From contig CM031557.1 of the NCBI GenBank assembly GCA_018466975.1, forward strand, positions 3,224,001-3,288,000: DNA of 64,000 nucleotides. The letters are read 5' to 3'. Under the pieces are notes generated by a model that had not been told where the DNA came from, did no database searches, and saw only the letters and a list, made by a program, of their open reading frames with translations. Origin of the DNA: Sparassis latifolia. Taxonomy: Eukaryota; Basidiomycota; Agaricomycetes; Polyporales; Sparassidaceae. A program made the position numbers and the translations under genes. Positions 35,137 to 46,179 of this stretch are shown here, piece after piece. The number at the start of each line of letters is the position of its first letter. Positions within the stretch are counted from its first letter, which is position 1.

Positions 35137-35925
35137 ATCCAGAATGAGAAAAACCAGTTATCGCATATATACTGATGCTCGCGACGAAAAAGAACCTTTT
35201 AACGCCACGGCGGCAGCGGGCGCTACGTCGTCATTCGATCGAGATCTGATGCAGTCACAAACGTTCATGACAGCCAATGGCCTCGGACAGTCTATCAATG
35301 GAGGTGGATTGCAGAGATGGAATTGTCTTCATGAGAATCAACTGTCCCTTGCACTGCACAGGTGGACGAAGGTTTAACTGCAATGACTTGTCACTCACTG
35401 GACGACGTCCTCCGATCACCTTCCATGTAAGGCAATTAGCCTATCACACTGGGGTCTCAGGCCGAACATATCCTGTTGTCAGAAAAACTGTTTGTCTAGT
35501 TCGCATCCAGAAGCTCAGAAAGAGGCTTTTAAGACACTTCCCTTTCTGCTATCTGCCTGTCGCGGCTGTTGGTCAGCCACCATTACCTGTCGTGAAACCG
35601 CAACAACTCTGACGCGCTGGCGCAAGCGTTGCTATGCAGCTACGGACATCGTAAGAAGAAGAAAAATGCACAAAGCCCGAAATTGTGATTTCACCCCTGA
35701 AGACCACAGGAATCCTAGTGATGCCAAAGAAGATATCCAGGATTGCAACACCATCTCTGCACTGGATCAGCAGAGTGCTCCACATACCGCAAAAGAGACT
35801 AGTCGTAGGTGATTGATTAGGCATATGGTTGATCCCGCAGGTAATAATGCCCCGCTATGTTGCGACTGACATCGATGTCTGACGCAAGGGGTCACATTGG
35901 GTACACGCTCCCGCAATGCTGTTTG
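35137..35925. other. Intergenic, short frames only
   Basis: A plus frame at 35277-35612 (111 codons) is the longest. It has no motif, no TATA box at a sensible distance and no supporting splice pattern. Confidence 0.35.
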
Positions 35926-35929
35926 AACT

Positions 35930-37215
35930 AGAGCAGTGGAGAATGAGTAACATCGTCCAGTCCCAACGGTGACGCCGCAAGGTCAGAACCTCCACCACTC
36001 CCGTTCTCGTGTCGGCAATGCACAGTCGGCCAGTGGTCTCGTCCCACGCTAGTGCGCCGACAGAAGCGAGGTTTGCAACCTTGGCTGGAATTACGACCGC
36101 GTGGTCATCATCCTCGCCGTTTCCGCACTGTCATCCTCCGAGTCGCCGCCGTCGTGTGCAGCCTGCTTGGTGGTGCTCTCCGGATCAAGTCACGAAGCAT
36201 TATGTACCGGAAGATGCGCGGTGACGCGTACGGATCATTCTTGTCTATGAGACAGACTACTGGACCGCAAGATGCAGGAAGAACGCCTACATACCCAGGA
36301 CAATTGCTGCAGCTGCGCTCGGTGCTGCAGTGGATATACTTCGGTGGAAATGTCTACTGGAGAGATCAAGGGAAGGTGAAGTGGGAGCAGTAGCAAGGTC
36401 GTGATCCTCATGCTGGGGGAGCTGTGCAGTATTAGACCAAGTGCAGCACGAGCGAAGGCAACTGATTCGGTAGAGAGTGAAAATGAGGGCGGAAGGCTCA
36501 GGCGACCAGGCATGCATGAGACCTACGTGGACTAGCTGGATCCAGCAGTATGACGAAAATTGTGTAACAGGTCATGGTTCAAGCACGACGGCCCCGGAGA
36601 GAGTTGTATTGATAACTGGCTTGCACAGACACCATCGGCGACGAGCTTAGACAATGGCGCACACACGTGGAATGGGGCAGGAGCACGAGCAGAACGTGAA
36701 CATCGGCAGGGGATCCTGAGAGCGCAGGTGTGAGAAAATAATGTCGAACTAGAGATACTGGCCCGGGTATAAACGCTGAAAACAGGTCTTGCCACCAAAA
36801 GGGAGTACACCAGCGCGAAAGTGGTCCACTAGGGGAACAACAACAGGAAAGTGCAAGCGGAGCGTGTTATAAATTTTACACCATCAAGGCCGCTGTGGTC
36901 CAAGTTAAACAGACACTCCTGCCGTGGGATGCTACGTGCCGCCAGCGAAAAAAAAAAAAACCCCCGTTTTGACTGACGTGGCGGGAAACACACTTACTTC
37001 AGATAAATAGAATGCAGAAAATCTGCGGGAACGATATCGCGCAGCTCCCCCTCATCGTCATCATCCACGAGCAGATGTAATCCACCAAGCTCTGAGGAAA
37101 AGGTGTTGACATTCCCTGTTATAATGAACGTGCGCAAATCTGGAGCCCCGAACGCAACTCTCACCAGATACCCGTAGTCCAGTCCACAGAGGATTTTGTT
37201 TGTGCTCCAAGTCGC
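35930..37215 (-). pseudogene. Remnants of an F-box-like basidiomycete protein
   Basis: Two minus-strand patches look like conserved pieces of one gene. At 36996-37200 the frame reads NKILCGLDYGYLVRVAFG and then GLHLLVDDDDEGELRDIV, ending at a good donor (AA|GTAAGTG). At about 35950-36130 the frame reads AKVANLASVGALAWDETTGR and LCIADTRTGVVEVLTL. This GALAWDETTGRLCIA block is typical of the C-terminal region of fungal F-box proteins. Stops and about 800 bp of non-matching DNA separate the patches, and no F-box itself is visible. It could instead be a poorly resolved live gene. Confidence 0.35.
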
Positions 37216-38061
37216 TAATGCTATCTTGAGTAGACGAAGGCGCTTAGCTGTGACCTTCCGGCAATGCCCGAGGACGGGCGGTCAAGCGCTTAGCGCTCAC
37301 TGCCGCAGTGACCTGAATCAATGGCATCCCGGGGTAGGTTCAACTCGCTTGAGTGCATAGTAACATTTAAACAGAACTGCTGAGAGAGGACAGCCGTGTA
37401 TGTCCCATTAAGGCATGTTGGCATACGAGCTTCACAAGGCATCGAGCCTACGCCGAGAATGCTGCATCGATCCGAGGGTGCCCCATCGCGTCAAGGCTTC
37501 GCAGAATTGTGGTCATTCGAGCCGATATGTAAACTGCGATCCAATAGTTCATTCTGTGAGTTTCCTAGTCCGCCTAGTTTACACCTACTGATACTCCACT
37601 AGTTCGGTGCTCCGTAACCTACTATGCACTGCGACGTGTGGGGAACATCATGATGTATGTATGTGAATAGCGGGGATTCGAAGATAGCAAATAGAAAGCA
37701 GAAAGCACCACGGGGATCCCGGCCCCGAAGACAAGGTGTTAAATATCATGATCAGTGGTAAGTCAAAGTCCACTCCCCATACCCTCCCCTCCCCTCCGCG
37801 TTCTGGGCTCTCCAGCGCCGTTATCACCCGACTGAGATTCACTGGAAGAAGACTGACAGGTGTGATGACCACGACGCGAGACCATGGACCAGTTGAGAGG
37901 ACCGCGCCTTCCCCCAACGATATAATAACCCCCACCATCTGCGCCACGGACTGTCGAGACGAGACTCTGGCGCTGTCAGAACGTTTTCCAACCCGGGACT
38001 GCCAAAGCATCTGTACCTGGTCAGCCAGCGTGCGGGTGAGCGACGCCGCGGCCAGTTAAAA
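37216..38061. other. Intergenic, nothing recognisable
   Basis: Short frames occur on both strands without motif support. A C/T-rich strip at about 37774-37800 stands out, with no coding evidence. Confidence 0.35.
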
Positions 38062-38370
38062 TCACGGTAGGCCCACGATCTCGAGGTCTAGGGGATCGAG
38101 AAGTGGTATGAAGAGGAGCAGCGGTTCCCGCTTATCCGACTCCTCGTCTTCGTCCGCCCCGAATGTCTCCTGCGGTGGCTCGTTCTCCCACGGAGGGGTC
38201 CCGATGGTTCGGACCGGAGAGAAGTTGGACGAAGTTAGGAGTAATGGTGGTAACGCCCAATCAGGTGCGTCATCGTCTTCCTCCATGTCAATAGGTGGCA
38301 AAGAAATTGGAACAAGACGAGGGGTATTGAGGCCGCATCCGGTCGAAGAGGCTGGAGAAATTGTGCTCAT
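38062..38370 (-). CDS. Short acidic hypothetical protein (102 aa) under a duplicated promoter
   Basis: No family is recognised. The minus strand has CATTGTCC then TTTAAAAGG (about 38445-38465). ATG at 38370 lies in CAGTATGAGC, about 80 nt downstream. The protein starts MSTISPASSTGCGLNTPR, carries an acidic patch (MEEDDDAPDW), a PPWENEPPQETFGADEDEES stretch and a hydrophobic tail (PLLLFIPLLDPLDLEIVGLP). About 170 bp upstream are clearly homologous to the sequence upstream of the gene at 42736, down to the CAGTATGAGC context. A longer in-frame ATG at 38565 lies upstream of the TATA box and is unlikely to be the start. Confidence 0.5.
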   Translation of the reverse strand: MSTISPASSTGCGLNTPRLVPISLPPIDMEEDDDAPDWALPPLLLTSSNFSPVRTIGTPPWENEPPQETFGADEDEESDKREPLLLFIPLLDPLDLEIVGLP

Positions 38371-38444
38371 ACTGGTGAGCTCGTACCTGGGGGCCGACTC
38401 GCGGTGGTGATGAGGCGAATCAAAGGGTGTGAGTGGCAATTCGC

Positions 38445-38465
38445 CTTTTAAACGGGAGGGACAAT
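38445..38465 (-). promoter_or_regulatory. Core promoter of the 102-aa gene (CATTGTCC + TTTAAAAGG)
   Basis: CATTGTCC is followed closely by TTTAAAAGG on the minus strand. The same CATTGTCC-then-TATA order occurs at about 12761/12815, 20075/20089 and 46272/46289. Confidence 0.45.
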
Positions 38466-38649
38466 GAGGGTGCGCGCCGGTCACGAGCGTATCCCTTCCG
38501 CCGGGCCCCATCTCAGCTTCGTGCGCCGCATGAGTCCGGCTGGACCACCGCAACTCAGCGATCAAAGCTAGAAATACTGACCTCCGCCATTTGCCTCAAT
38601 CTCATATTGACACTCCGTTCTTTCGGTCCTCTTGTGCAGCTTTCGTGAC

Positions 38650-39910
38650 TAGACTAGGTTCCTCGCGGCGTCAGTCCAGGTAGCTCCGCCATCTGAGCTG
38701 GTTTCGGAGTGGACAAGATCATAGCTCATTACACCCACCGGGCTGGAACGTTTCTCCCTTCCCGCTCCTCGTCGATCTGCAATCTGGTATCGTTGTCTCA
38801 CCTTGGGTTCTTCATGTCTGGTCAGGCTGACACTCTTCTGAGGTCGTTTGTACCTAGGCCGGAATTTTTGCACCGGCATATATGCGTCGGTCAGGCCATT
38901 GAGTAAAGTTTATGTTTTTCGATGAGTGCTGTTTTTCTCTCAATCAGACTGCAAAGTGGTTCCTTATGAATTTTTAGCCAATGTTGACGTGCAGAGTCCT
39001 TATAACGCGTTCGAACCAGACCGATTTTGACGACGAGAAATATCACAATATCCTTCCGTATGAGTGAATCCCCCGTCTCTTCGCTCCGTTCTCCGTCTTC
39101 CATATCCCATCGCACGACGTATCCGTTTGGCATCATTTGTCCAGGTATCACGCGCACTGTAGGTGATATTAGGAAAATAATGACGCGACTAGTCCCTCAC
39201 TCTGAGTCTCATATCCGTCTTGATGATGACGACTGCAGGGCATCAAGCTGAAAGTGTCTCTGGCTAGTCAGTATCATTCTGACCGTTACTTATTTGAATC
39301 TCTTTTATCTGATCTAATTTATCGAATTCAACCATCTCCTCCAGCGTTCCTTACATCTAGAACCTGGCGGTCTCGTGGCGTTATTATCCAACCTCCTGGG
39401 ACATGGTGTCCTCCTTCGGATGCGCCTTCTGGATACTGGCGACGTACGAGGACATCTGTCCGTCGCAGCTATTGAGAAAAACCAATCGTCGTTACTGCGT
39501 CGAGTCTGCTATGATCCTGCGGCATGTCTCGGAACGTGGGCATTCGAGGGGTTCCCACTCCAACCTATCGCTGGCAAGAAGACCATGGACTCGAGGAATA
39601 GATTGGACACGGTCTTGACATATGGTGAGTCGACATAGTAATATAGTAATGCTCTTTTACAGGATTGGTCTTCGCTCACGAACCGCTTCTGCAGAAATAG
39701 CAGCTATCGGTGGTCAAAATTGCTCAAGGAGTCTCTTACCCATTCCCCTAGATGCTATGTCAACTTTCAGAACGCGTTCTCGAGAATCTACATTTCGCAC
39801 GAGTATGATGTTACTATACGTGGAAACTGCGGTGAGCTAGTCTGGCATGGTAGCCACAGTCTGAACGAGATTTCACGCTCGTATCGGAGAACTATTTCCT
39901 CTCAATGAAG
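38650..39910 (+). other. Plus-strand coding-like remnants of unknown identity
   Basis: Several adjacent frames look protein-like. One reads RTTYPFGIICPGITRTVGD (about 39110-39170). A second reads LASQYHSDRYLFESLLSDL (about 39260). A third (39419-39620) reads MRLLDTGDVRGHLSVAAIEK and then FEGFPLQPIAGKKTMDSRN. The third could splice over a GTGAGT...TTTTACAG intron (39625-39661) to end shortly after. No chain of exons closes consistently across all of them, so this is either an unresolved gene or a decayed one. Confidence 0.3.
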
Positions 39911-42480
39911 AAACAACGAGGATGTGAAATGGAACACGTGTATGTTACAGAAAGCAGCGGTGTGGCGGGTTGGGTGCAACTCGTCGAGTTTAGCGCAGCA
40001 AATTTTTTTCCTCTGGCCACACTATCCCGCAGTTGTGCCAGTGTGTCATCAGGCGAGTGAGGAAAACAATAGACAGTAGCAAGATGCCAAACCTCGACCT
40101 CGCATCGAATGCCAGCGCACGTCCTCCACGAGGCACCCCAAGAGCGTTTCAGTATTGCGCACCGCCGTGCATCCGCAGTTCAGACTCGATCTGAGATGAC
40201 CGACAAGAGCTGGAAGGCGCCGAAGCGCGACGCTACGTCCGAGAATCCGTGATGTGACATCGAACATGGTACGAGAAGCACCTCCACCGGTGAACTCGTG
40301 GTTGCAGTCACCAGTAGCCGTTCTATTACTCTACAGGACAAGGAACCACGTTGTGTACGCGTACGGGCCCACACATGTATGGAGCGATGGACGAGAGAAG
40401 ATATGCGCAAGACCTCGCGCAGGTGGGGTTCGATACGACTCGGAAGCTGCGTAGACTCCGATTTTAGCATCAAGCTAGATTGACTCACAAATAGACTTGG
40501 CTTGCTCTGGATGCGCGAGCCCCGCGAATTGTGAAAGCCAAAGAAGGGGCAGCACCAGTCTCAATCAATTCCACAACGAGATGCGAAGAGTCAAGCACCC
40601 GTGCAATCATCCAGCAGCAGCTTCAGGTACAGTGGCCCACAAGACGTTGTTGCCAGGTCTGGGATTGTATGCAAGGCCGTAGTACGCACGAGATAGAAAG
40701 AAATCTAAAATTTGTGGTCAAGGCTGGCGAGAGACACATGAGACTCGTCGTCTCGATTTTGGCCCACAGCTCCGCGGTTCTCTGCTTTTGGTTTCTGTCC
40801 GACGTTTCAGATAGAGTTCGAGCTGCGGATCTGCCTCGCGGCGGGGGTACAGCTAGTACGTGGCTGCGACCCTCAGGTTGGTAGCTTTATTGTTCGTTGT
40901 CTAGCACAGACGTATTAGCGGTTCACAGCATTCTGTGGCAAGGCGAGAGAACACGAGTCATGATAGAGGAGTGAGCAGGCATGTCGCGGCCGTAGCGGCA
41001 AACCGGTGCCCGTGAAGGTTTACCATTTTGTTCGTTCGCTGAGGCTCGGCGGCAATCTCTGGATCTAATGTTGACACTTTCTAGGTCTATAGAATGATCG
41101 CTTGCTTCTTAGTATTTGAACGAGTATGAATATAGATGTGTGTCGTTCACCTTGGATATTTGAAGACGCATGCTCGCACTTCCTTTCCAATGCGAACCTT
41201 GGAGCCAGGAATCGACAAGAATTCACAGCTTCTCGAGGTTAGGGGAATTGGACAGTGCATCGTTCGTAGGTTCTCATTCACGTGGAAGCGGTTCGTGCTA
41301 CCGAGAAGATCGATCTGGTCAATCATGCCACACCGATACGTCGGATTTAGTACCTTGCCCCCGCTGTAACTAGTAAGTGCAAGCTTGTAGCCTAGCTCGC
41401 CATTGGTAAGATAGGCGATTAATAAAGAGAGGCTACACGAATCTTGATGCGGTGACTCGCCTGCAGTCCGTAGTCAGTTTTTCTAGATTAATATGCCCGC
41501 TAAATGGTCCAATACATATTCGATATGAGAATGGGTTGTGAAGGCGCGTACGAGGCTGAAGGTCGTCGTGTGGGAGAGCAGGGAAATGGACAACTCGTGG
41601 ACTGCAGAAAATGTCGAGAACCGTCAGATTAGATCAGATAGAGTGGACGAGAGACACAACAAGATTTACTGACGCGGACGTCCAATTTGCGAGCCGCTGC
41701 AGCCTGATCTCTGCAGAAGAAGTCAAGAAATCCGATTGCCGCTCGCGCGATTATTTGATGAATATCAGCCGCAGTAGGTGCCATGGCGATCGGAGAGCCA
41801 TCTAAAATTCGGTCCTTCACGTCTTTCAAACGCGTCTGTCTTGCTGCTGATGAGCACAATGTCTACATGCCCACCGTACTTGTGCTGTCGACATATGTAC
41901 CGTCGGGTAGTTATACGTACGGCTGGTATGGAAAATCCAAAAACCTAGGAGGGAAGAGCGTGTGTATGCTGAGCGGATTGGGGAGAAGGACGATGCAGAT
42001 CGACGGTGGTGTGTGACGAACGACGGTAGCGGCACACCACCCGTCCAGGAGATGAGAGTGATGCATCGTTAACAGAATAAGCCTCGTTCCAGACATCGGT
42101 CATTTAGGAGTGATAATTGGTACCACGGGTTGAACGCTCAATATTGACCGGGAATCTCGAGCGATTCAGGTCGGATTAAGGTATCTCGTGAGTACTCTGT
42201 TCAGAATCAATTATCACCCCAGGATCAATGTGTGTTCGGAGGCACACCTGTACATGAGCATGCATAAATCGCATGGAAAACGTGTTATCCTGGCTGGGTA
42301 TCGCAGGGATGGGTGTCAGCACAATGCGCGAATAAGTGGACAATACGAGATTGGAGACAGATCGACGAAGATGAATTACGCCAGGCCAACGCATGTCGTG
42401 AGCCTCAATCTTGACCACTCAGAAGCAAGCTCAGATAGCGGAGTTGCCGGGTCGGAGCCTGCGCACGTACACCACTCTGA
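39911..42480. other. Gene-poor stretch, no supported gene
   Basis: Open frames up to about 117 codons occur on both strands without motif, promoter or splice support. Confidence 0.35.
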
Positions 42481-42499
42481 AAAGAGGGAGACGTTGGAA

Positions 42500-42660
42500 A
42501 GCACAACTGATAAGTGATGGATGTGGCGGAGCAGTGATTCCAGCTACGATCGCGGGGTTTCGGTGGCCCAGGCATACTCATGCGGTGCACGAAGCTGAAA
42601 CAACAGAACGCCCGTGACCAGCGCGTCGCCCCTTTGTCCGTCCAACTTATAGAGCACGAC
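42500..42660 (+). promoter_or_regulatory. Promoter region homologous to the one at 38.45-38.6 kb
   Basis: Matching landmarks in order are GTGGCGGAGCAGTGATTCCAG, CGATCGC, CATGCGGTGCACGAAGCTGA, CGTGACCAGCGCG, TTTGTCC and a TATA-like CTTATAGAGC (about 42645). The other copy lies on the opposite strand. Confidence 0.55.
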
Positions 42661-42735
42661 TGGCCCATGCCGCCCTTGCATTCGCACAACCAACATCTAC
42701 CGCCCCCAAACCAAATACCAGCATCCCACCTCAGT

Positions 42736-42945
42736 ATGAGCGGCACCATGAAAACCTACGCCCCGCACGTGTCTGCTCAGGCACATGCTCAAGTCCCGCA
42801 ACCCCCTACTCACTTCCTCCGTGCACCTGCACAAGTGGTGCCGATGCCACCAGCGCCCAGGATGCCTCCCGTTCCGCTCCCTGCGACGTCAGGGCGCATC
42901 ATTACGCCAATCTATCTTCCGGTCAAAAATCTTCCACCATTATAG
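42736..42945 (+). CDS. Short proline-rich hypothetical protein (69 aa)
   Basis: ATG at 42736 lies in CAGTATGAGC, about 90 nt after a TATA-like CTTATAGAG, exactly as in the gene at 38370 on the other strand. The protein starts MSGTMKTYAPHVSAQAHAQV. It has a Pro/Ala-rich centre (VVPMPPAPRMPPVPLPATSG) and ends IYLPVKNLPPL before TAG. It has no signal peptide or cysteines. The protein is not visibly similar to its promoter partner at 38 kb. It may be a real short gene, or a promoter duplicate that now drives unrelated sequence. Confidence 0.45.
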   Translation: MSGTMKTYAPHVSAQAHAQVPQPPTHFLRAPAQVVPMPPAPRMPPVPLPATSGRIITPIYLPVKNLPPL

Positions 42946-43114
42946 GCGTCCGACCTGACCGAGCTCGGGGACGCTGATGGTCACCACCCAGCCGGAGCGC
43001 GAAAGATTCATGAGATGTTGCATTAATTTATTGTGGAGGGGACACGGCGTGCGCGTCGTGTTTGGCGCGCCCGTCCTTGTCCTCTCAAATGGAGCTCATT
43101 CATCGTCGATGCCA

Positions 43115-43290
43115 CCTGTCTCGCGCTTTCGATTCGTCCGCATCATCGCTATTCGTCCATTCGCCCCGCATCATTGCCATTCTTCCTCGTCATTGCTACT
43201 CGTCCACGTCATTGCTATTCATCCGCGTCATTGCTATTCATCCGCGTCATTGCCATTCGTCCGCGTCATTGCCGTTCGTCCGCGTCTTCC
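43115..43290. repeat. 19-bp minisatellite, about 8 copies
   Basis: The unit is CGTCATTGCTATTCATCCG. Near-perfect copies start at 43207, 43226, 43245, 43264 and (partial) 43283, with degenerate copies to the left (CATTGCCATTCTTCCTCGT and similar). Because 19 is not a multiple of three and the unit lacks stops on the plus strand, all three plus frames stay open across it. Confidence 0.8.
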
Positions 43291-43299
43291 GGGTCCCTT

Positions 43300-46150
43300 C
43301 GACGCATCCTATCTTCGTCGCTTCGTGAGTGGGTTAGGGTTGGAGGGCCGATAATGCGGAGCAGAGGGGAAAGGCGGGACGAGTGGATTGTGACGCACCA
43401 GTCTCATTTTCAGTACATCAGCGTTGTCCTCGGCGGGAACCGGGGTGTTTTCCGCTTTTCATTGCTATTTTACGCTTCTTGACGTTTCCCGCTGTCTTCG
43501 CATCTATATCATGATATCACACACACGTCCGTACGCACCCTAACACGTAGTAGCACATGGAGCACAGAGACGGTGGATGGACTTATCCTCATATGATATT
43601 AAGCATTGAGTCAATATTGTGGCTTGTACGAACGTGACTCTTGAGAGTGTCAACGCGATGGCGCATCCGTTGGATTAATGCACAACCTCGTCGATGCACG
43701 CGGAGCCCCCGCCGTAGACGTGACAGTTGAAGCCAGGTAACGCGCATGGCGCTGAGCGTCCTCGGCGAGGTCACCAATCGCCAGATCTGGAGCTTGCAGT
43801 CGTCTGCACATATGACGGCGCGGAGCACCGAGATAGTGGATAGATTCAATTTTAGGCGGATTTGATAGTGACCTGATGCTTGAGCCGCATATAACAAATT
43901 AGCCAGTATAATCGCCAGTTTGCGAAGTATAAAATGCGATGCCCGTGGCATCCACTCGGATCGATAGACCCATTATGCAGCATTCTATAGCAGATGCGGG
44001 CTGGTCTTAACATCATGGCACTCAACGGCTGGAGGGTGTGAAGGTGTGGAGGTTCACTGAGCACATAACGTAGATAGACGTCACGACAGCGTGACTTGCA
44101 AAAATAAATTCGCACTTGGATCGCGTGACTGGGTGTGACTTGACGCGTGGAATGCGATCACGTGGACGCGTTCCTACAAACCCGCCGGGGATTGTATTTC
44201 GTCCAGTAAGCGCCGCCATAAAGTAGAAAGCAGTGGGAAGGGACATATACGCGCGCAGAAGCATAAAGTGAACATGCCAGGCAATAATACCCCAAGTCAC
44301 AGTTAGAAGCACTTGCCGTTTGTGAGGTCTTTTGATGCCGAGGGGAGTTATCGTGGATAGCGAATGCTGTACCTGACAGGAAAGACGAAAGCGGTGTAAC
44401 TGCTACAGGTGGCGAGAAGATATACTAGAAAACAGGCCCCTTTTTGTACTGCACGTACTGCAGACAATCCAGACTCGGAAAATATAAGCCGCGCTGGCAA
44501 ATGCCACACCTTGTGCACGGCCAGACAAGGTAGAAAGTACTCATGCGTATGTGCACGTCCACTCAAACCATGTGAATTGTGTGGCAATTGATATATAGTT
44601 GGCTATACACCGACCGCGACACAACTGCATATGGCGAGCGTTCACTGGTGAAGGGGGCCGTCGGCTGTCTATCCAAGCGGGAGAAGATACCATTCGAAGC
44701 GGAAAATGTATGAATACGACATACCTCAAAAACGCACGTATTCTGGGGCACAAACTTCATCAAAGTCTATTCAACAGAAGCTGTCATCCTGCGATTCAAG
44801 AGATGTAGATTGCATGTTCCACCGATCAGCTTGCAAAGACTGCAAGAAGGACGTCGTCCGGTGTCAGCAGTGACAAGCGTTCACAATGAAAGGTCCCACA
44901 GGAGGACGAGCGTCGACGGTACAAAGTATCGCTTGCAAAAATATTTCCAAACCAAACTCTGTCTATGCACTGGTGTGTGCTCGGACATGTGCAAATTGGA
45001 AAAAACTGGCAGACAAGATGCAAAACACAAGCTCGAACACCATTTCTAAACTCTAGAGCATCACTCACCAGATCCTTGTCCATAATCACCATCCATCCAA
45101 CTCCATAAATCACGCAATTGAGATCGCCGTGCGTTCAGCCAGACCGAGTATAGTAGTAGTACGAGGACGTTCCCGTTTCCCAGACGTCAAAGCGAAGGCG
45201 TACCTAGATGGACGGGCCAAGGATTTGGAGTGTGACGAGCACCACACTGACGGACTCGCCGCGAGTGGTGAGAGAAGAGAGCAAGATGAGGCGCTTAGCA
45301 CGTGAGAAAATTCGCGATCGATGGTAGGGGGTGCTGCTCCCCAAATCTGACGCTCGAATAGCTCTGTCGGCGTTCTACAGCATTGAAACGCTGACATTCA
45401 TATAGTCTGAACACACCTGCCTTTTTTTCCAGTAAGTTGCGCAATCAATCCAGGTAGACATGCCCCACAAGGCCGGTCAGATCTCTGTGAGTCTACCGTC
45501 AAAACAGCGACGAGGACCAAATATTACTTCGGAGTCCCTGAACGAGACTTGTCTTGTGCTGCAGACACTTACGAGGAAGCCCACCGTTCTTCCTGGATTC
45601 GCTCAGTAGCATCCTCCCGAAAACCTTGTAGTTTCGTCACTACGCCGTCTGCTTAACGGGAGTCAGTGGCCACGCTCGTTCAAAAGCACTTCCAGGATTC
45701 GAATATTCACGTGTTATCCTTAGCAGATGCGCAAGAACAACGTTCTGGCGGGAGTCGTCCTTGCGCTTCAACGTAGAGGTTCCGTTTCGCCTTGCGATTC
45801 GCGTTCTGTAGACCGTTACTTCAGGCTGTACCTTATATCTCTGTGCAAGCGGATCTACTCAGGATTCTGCGTGCAGCTCGGGTGGGTGAGTCTCATCTCG
45901 AGAAGTATCATTCCTAGATTCATGAAACAATTTGTAAGTGTCGTTCGTGCTGAATGTGGTCGCCTCGGAGTGCACAGCGAGCGGATTCTTGCGTCGCTGA
46001 GCGCACCCACCATATTCAAGTTATATAGCGGTTGAGGGACCGGTAAAGCACTCAATATAGGTCGAATGCGGTTCGTCAACACAATTATATCTTCATTCAG
46101 ATTCTACATAACTTCTCTGCAATGCCTATTAGCCTTTATCCGGAACGCGC
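43300..46150. other. Gene-poor stretch, no supported gene
   Basis: A minus frame at 44022-44312 has hydrophobic stretches (LLTVTWGIIAWHVHFMLL, SLPTAFYFMAALTG) that could be a remnant of a membrane protein like that at 26.5 kb, but no exons could be joined to it. Other frames lack support. Confidence 0.35.
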
Positions 46151-46179
46151 GAAGTGAGTCTACGCACCCATAAAGCATA

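Noticed and set aside
36948..36960. Run of A followed by CCCCC, possible second LINE tail
   Set aside because: It lacks the GCTCCTCC end and any flanking duplication.
40531..40884. Plus-strand frame of 117 codons
   Set aside because: No motif, promoter, splice pattern or paralogue; composition is unremarkable.
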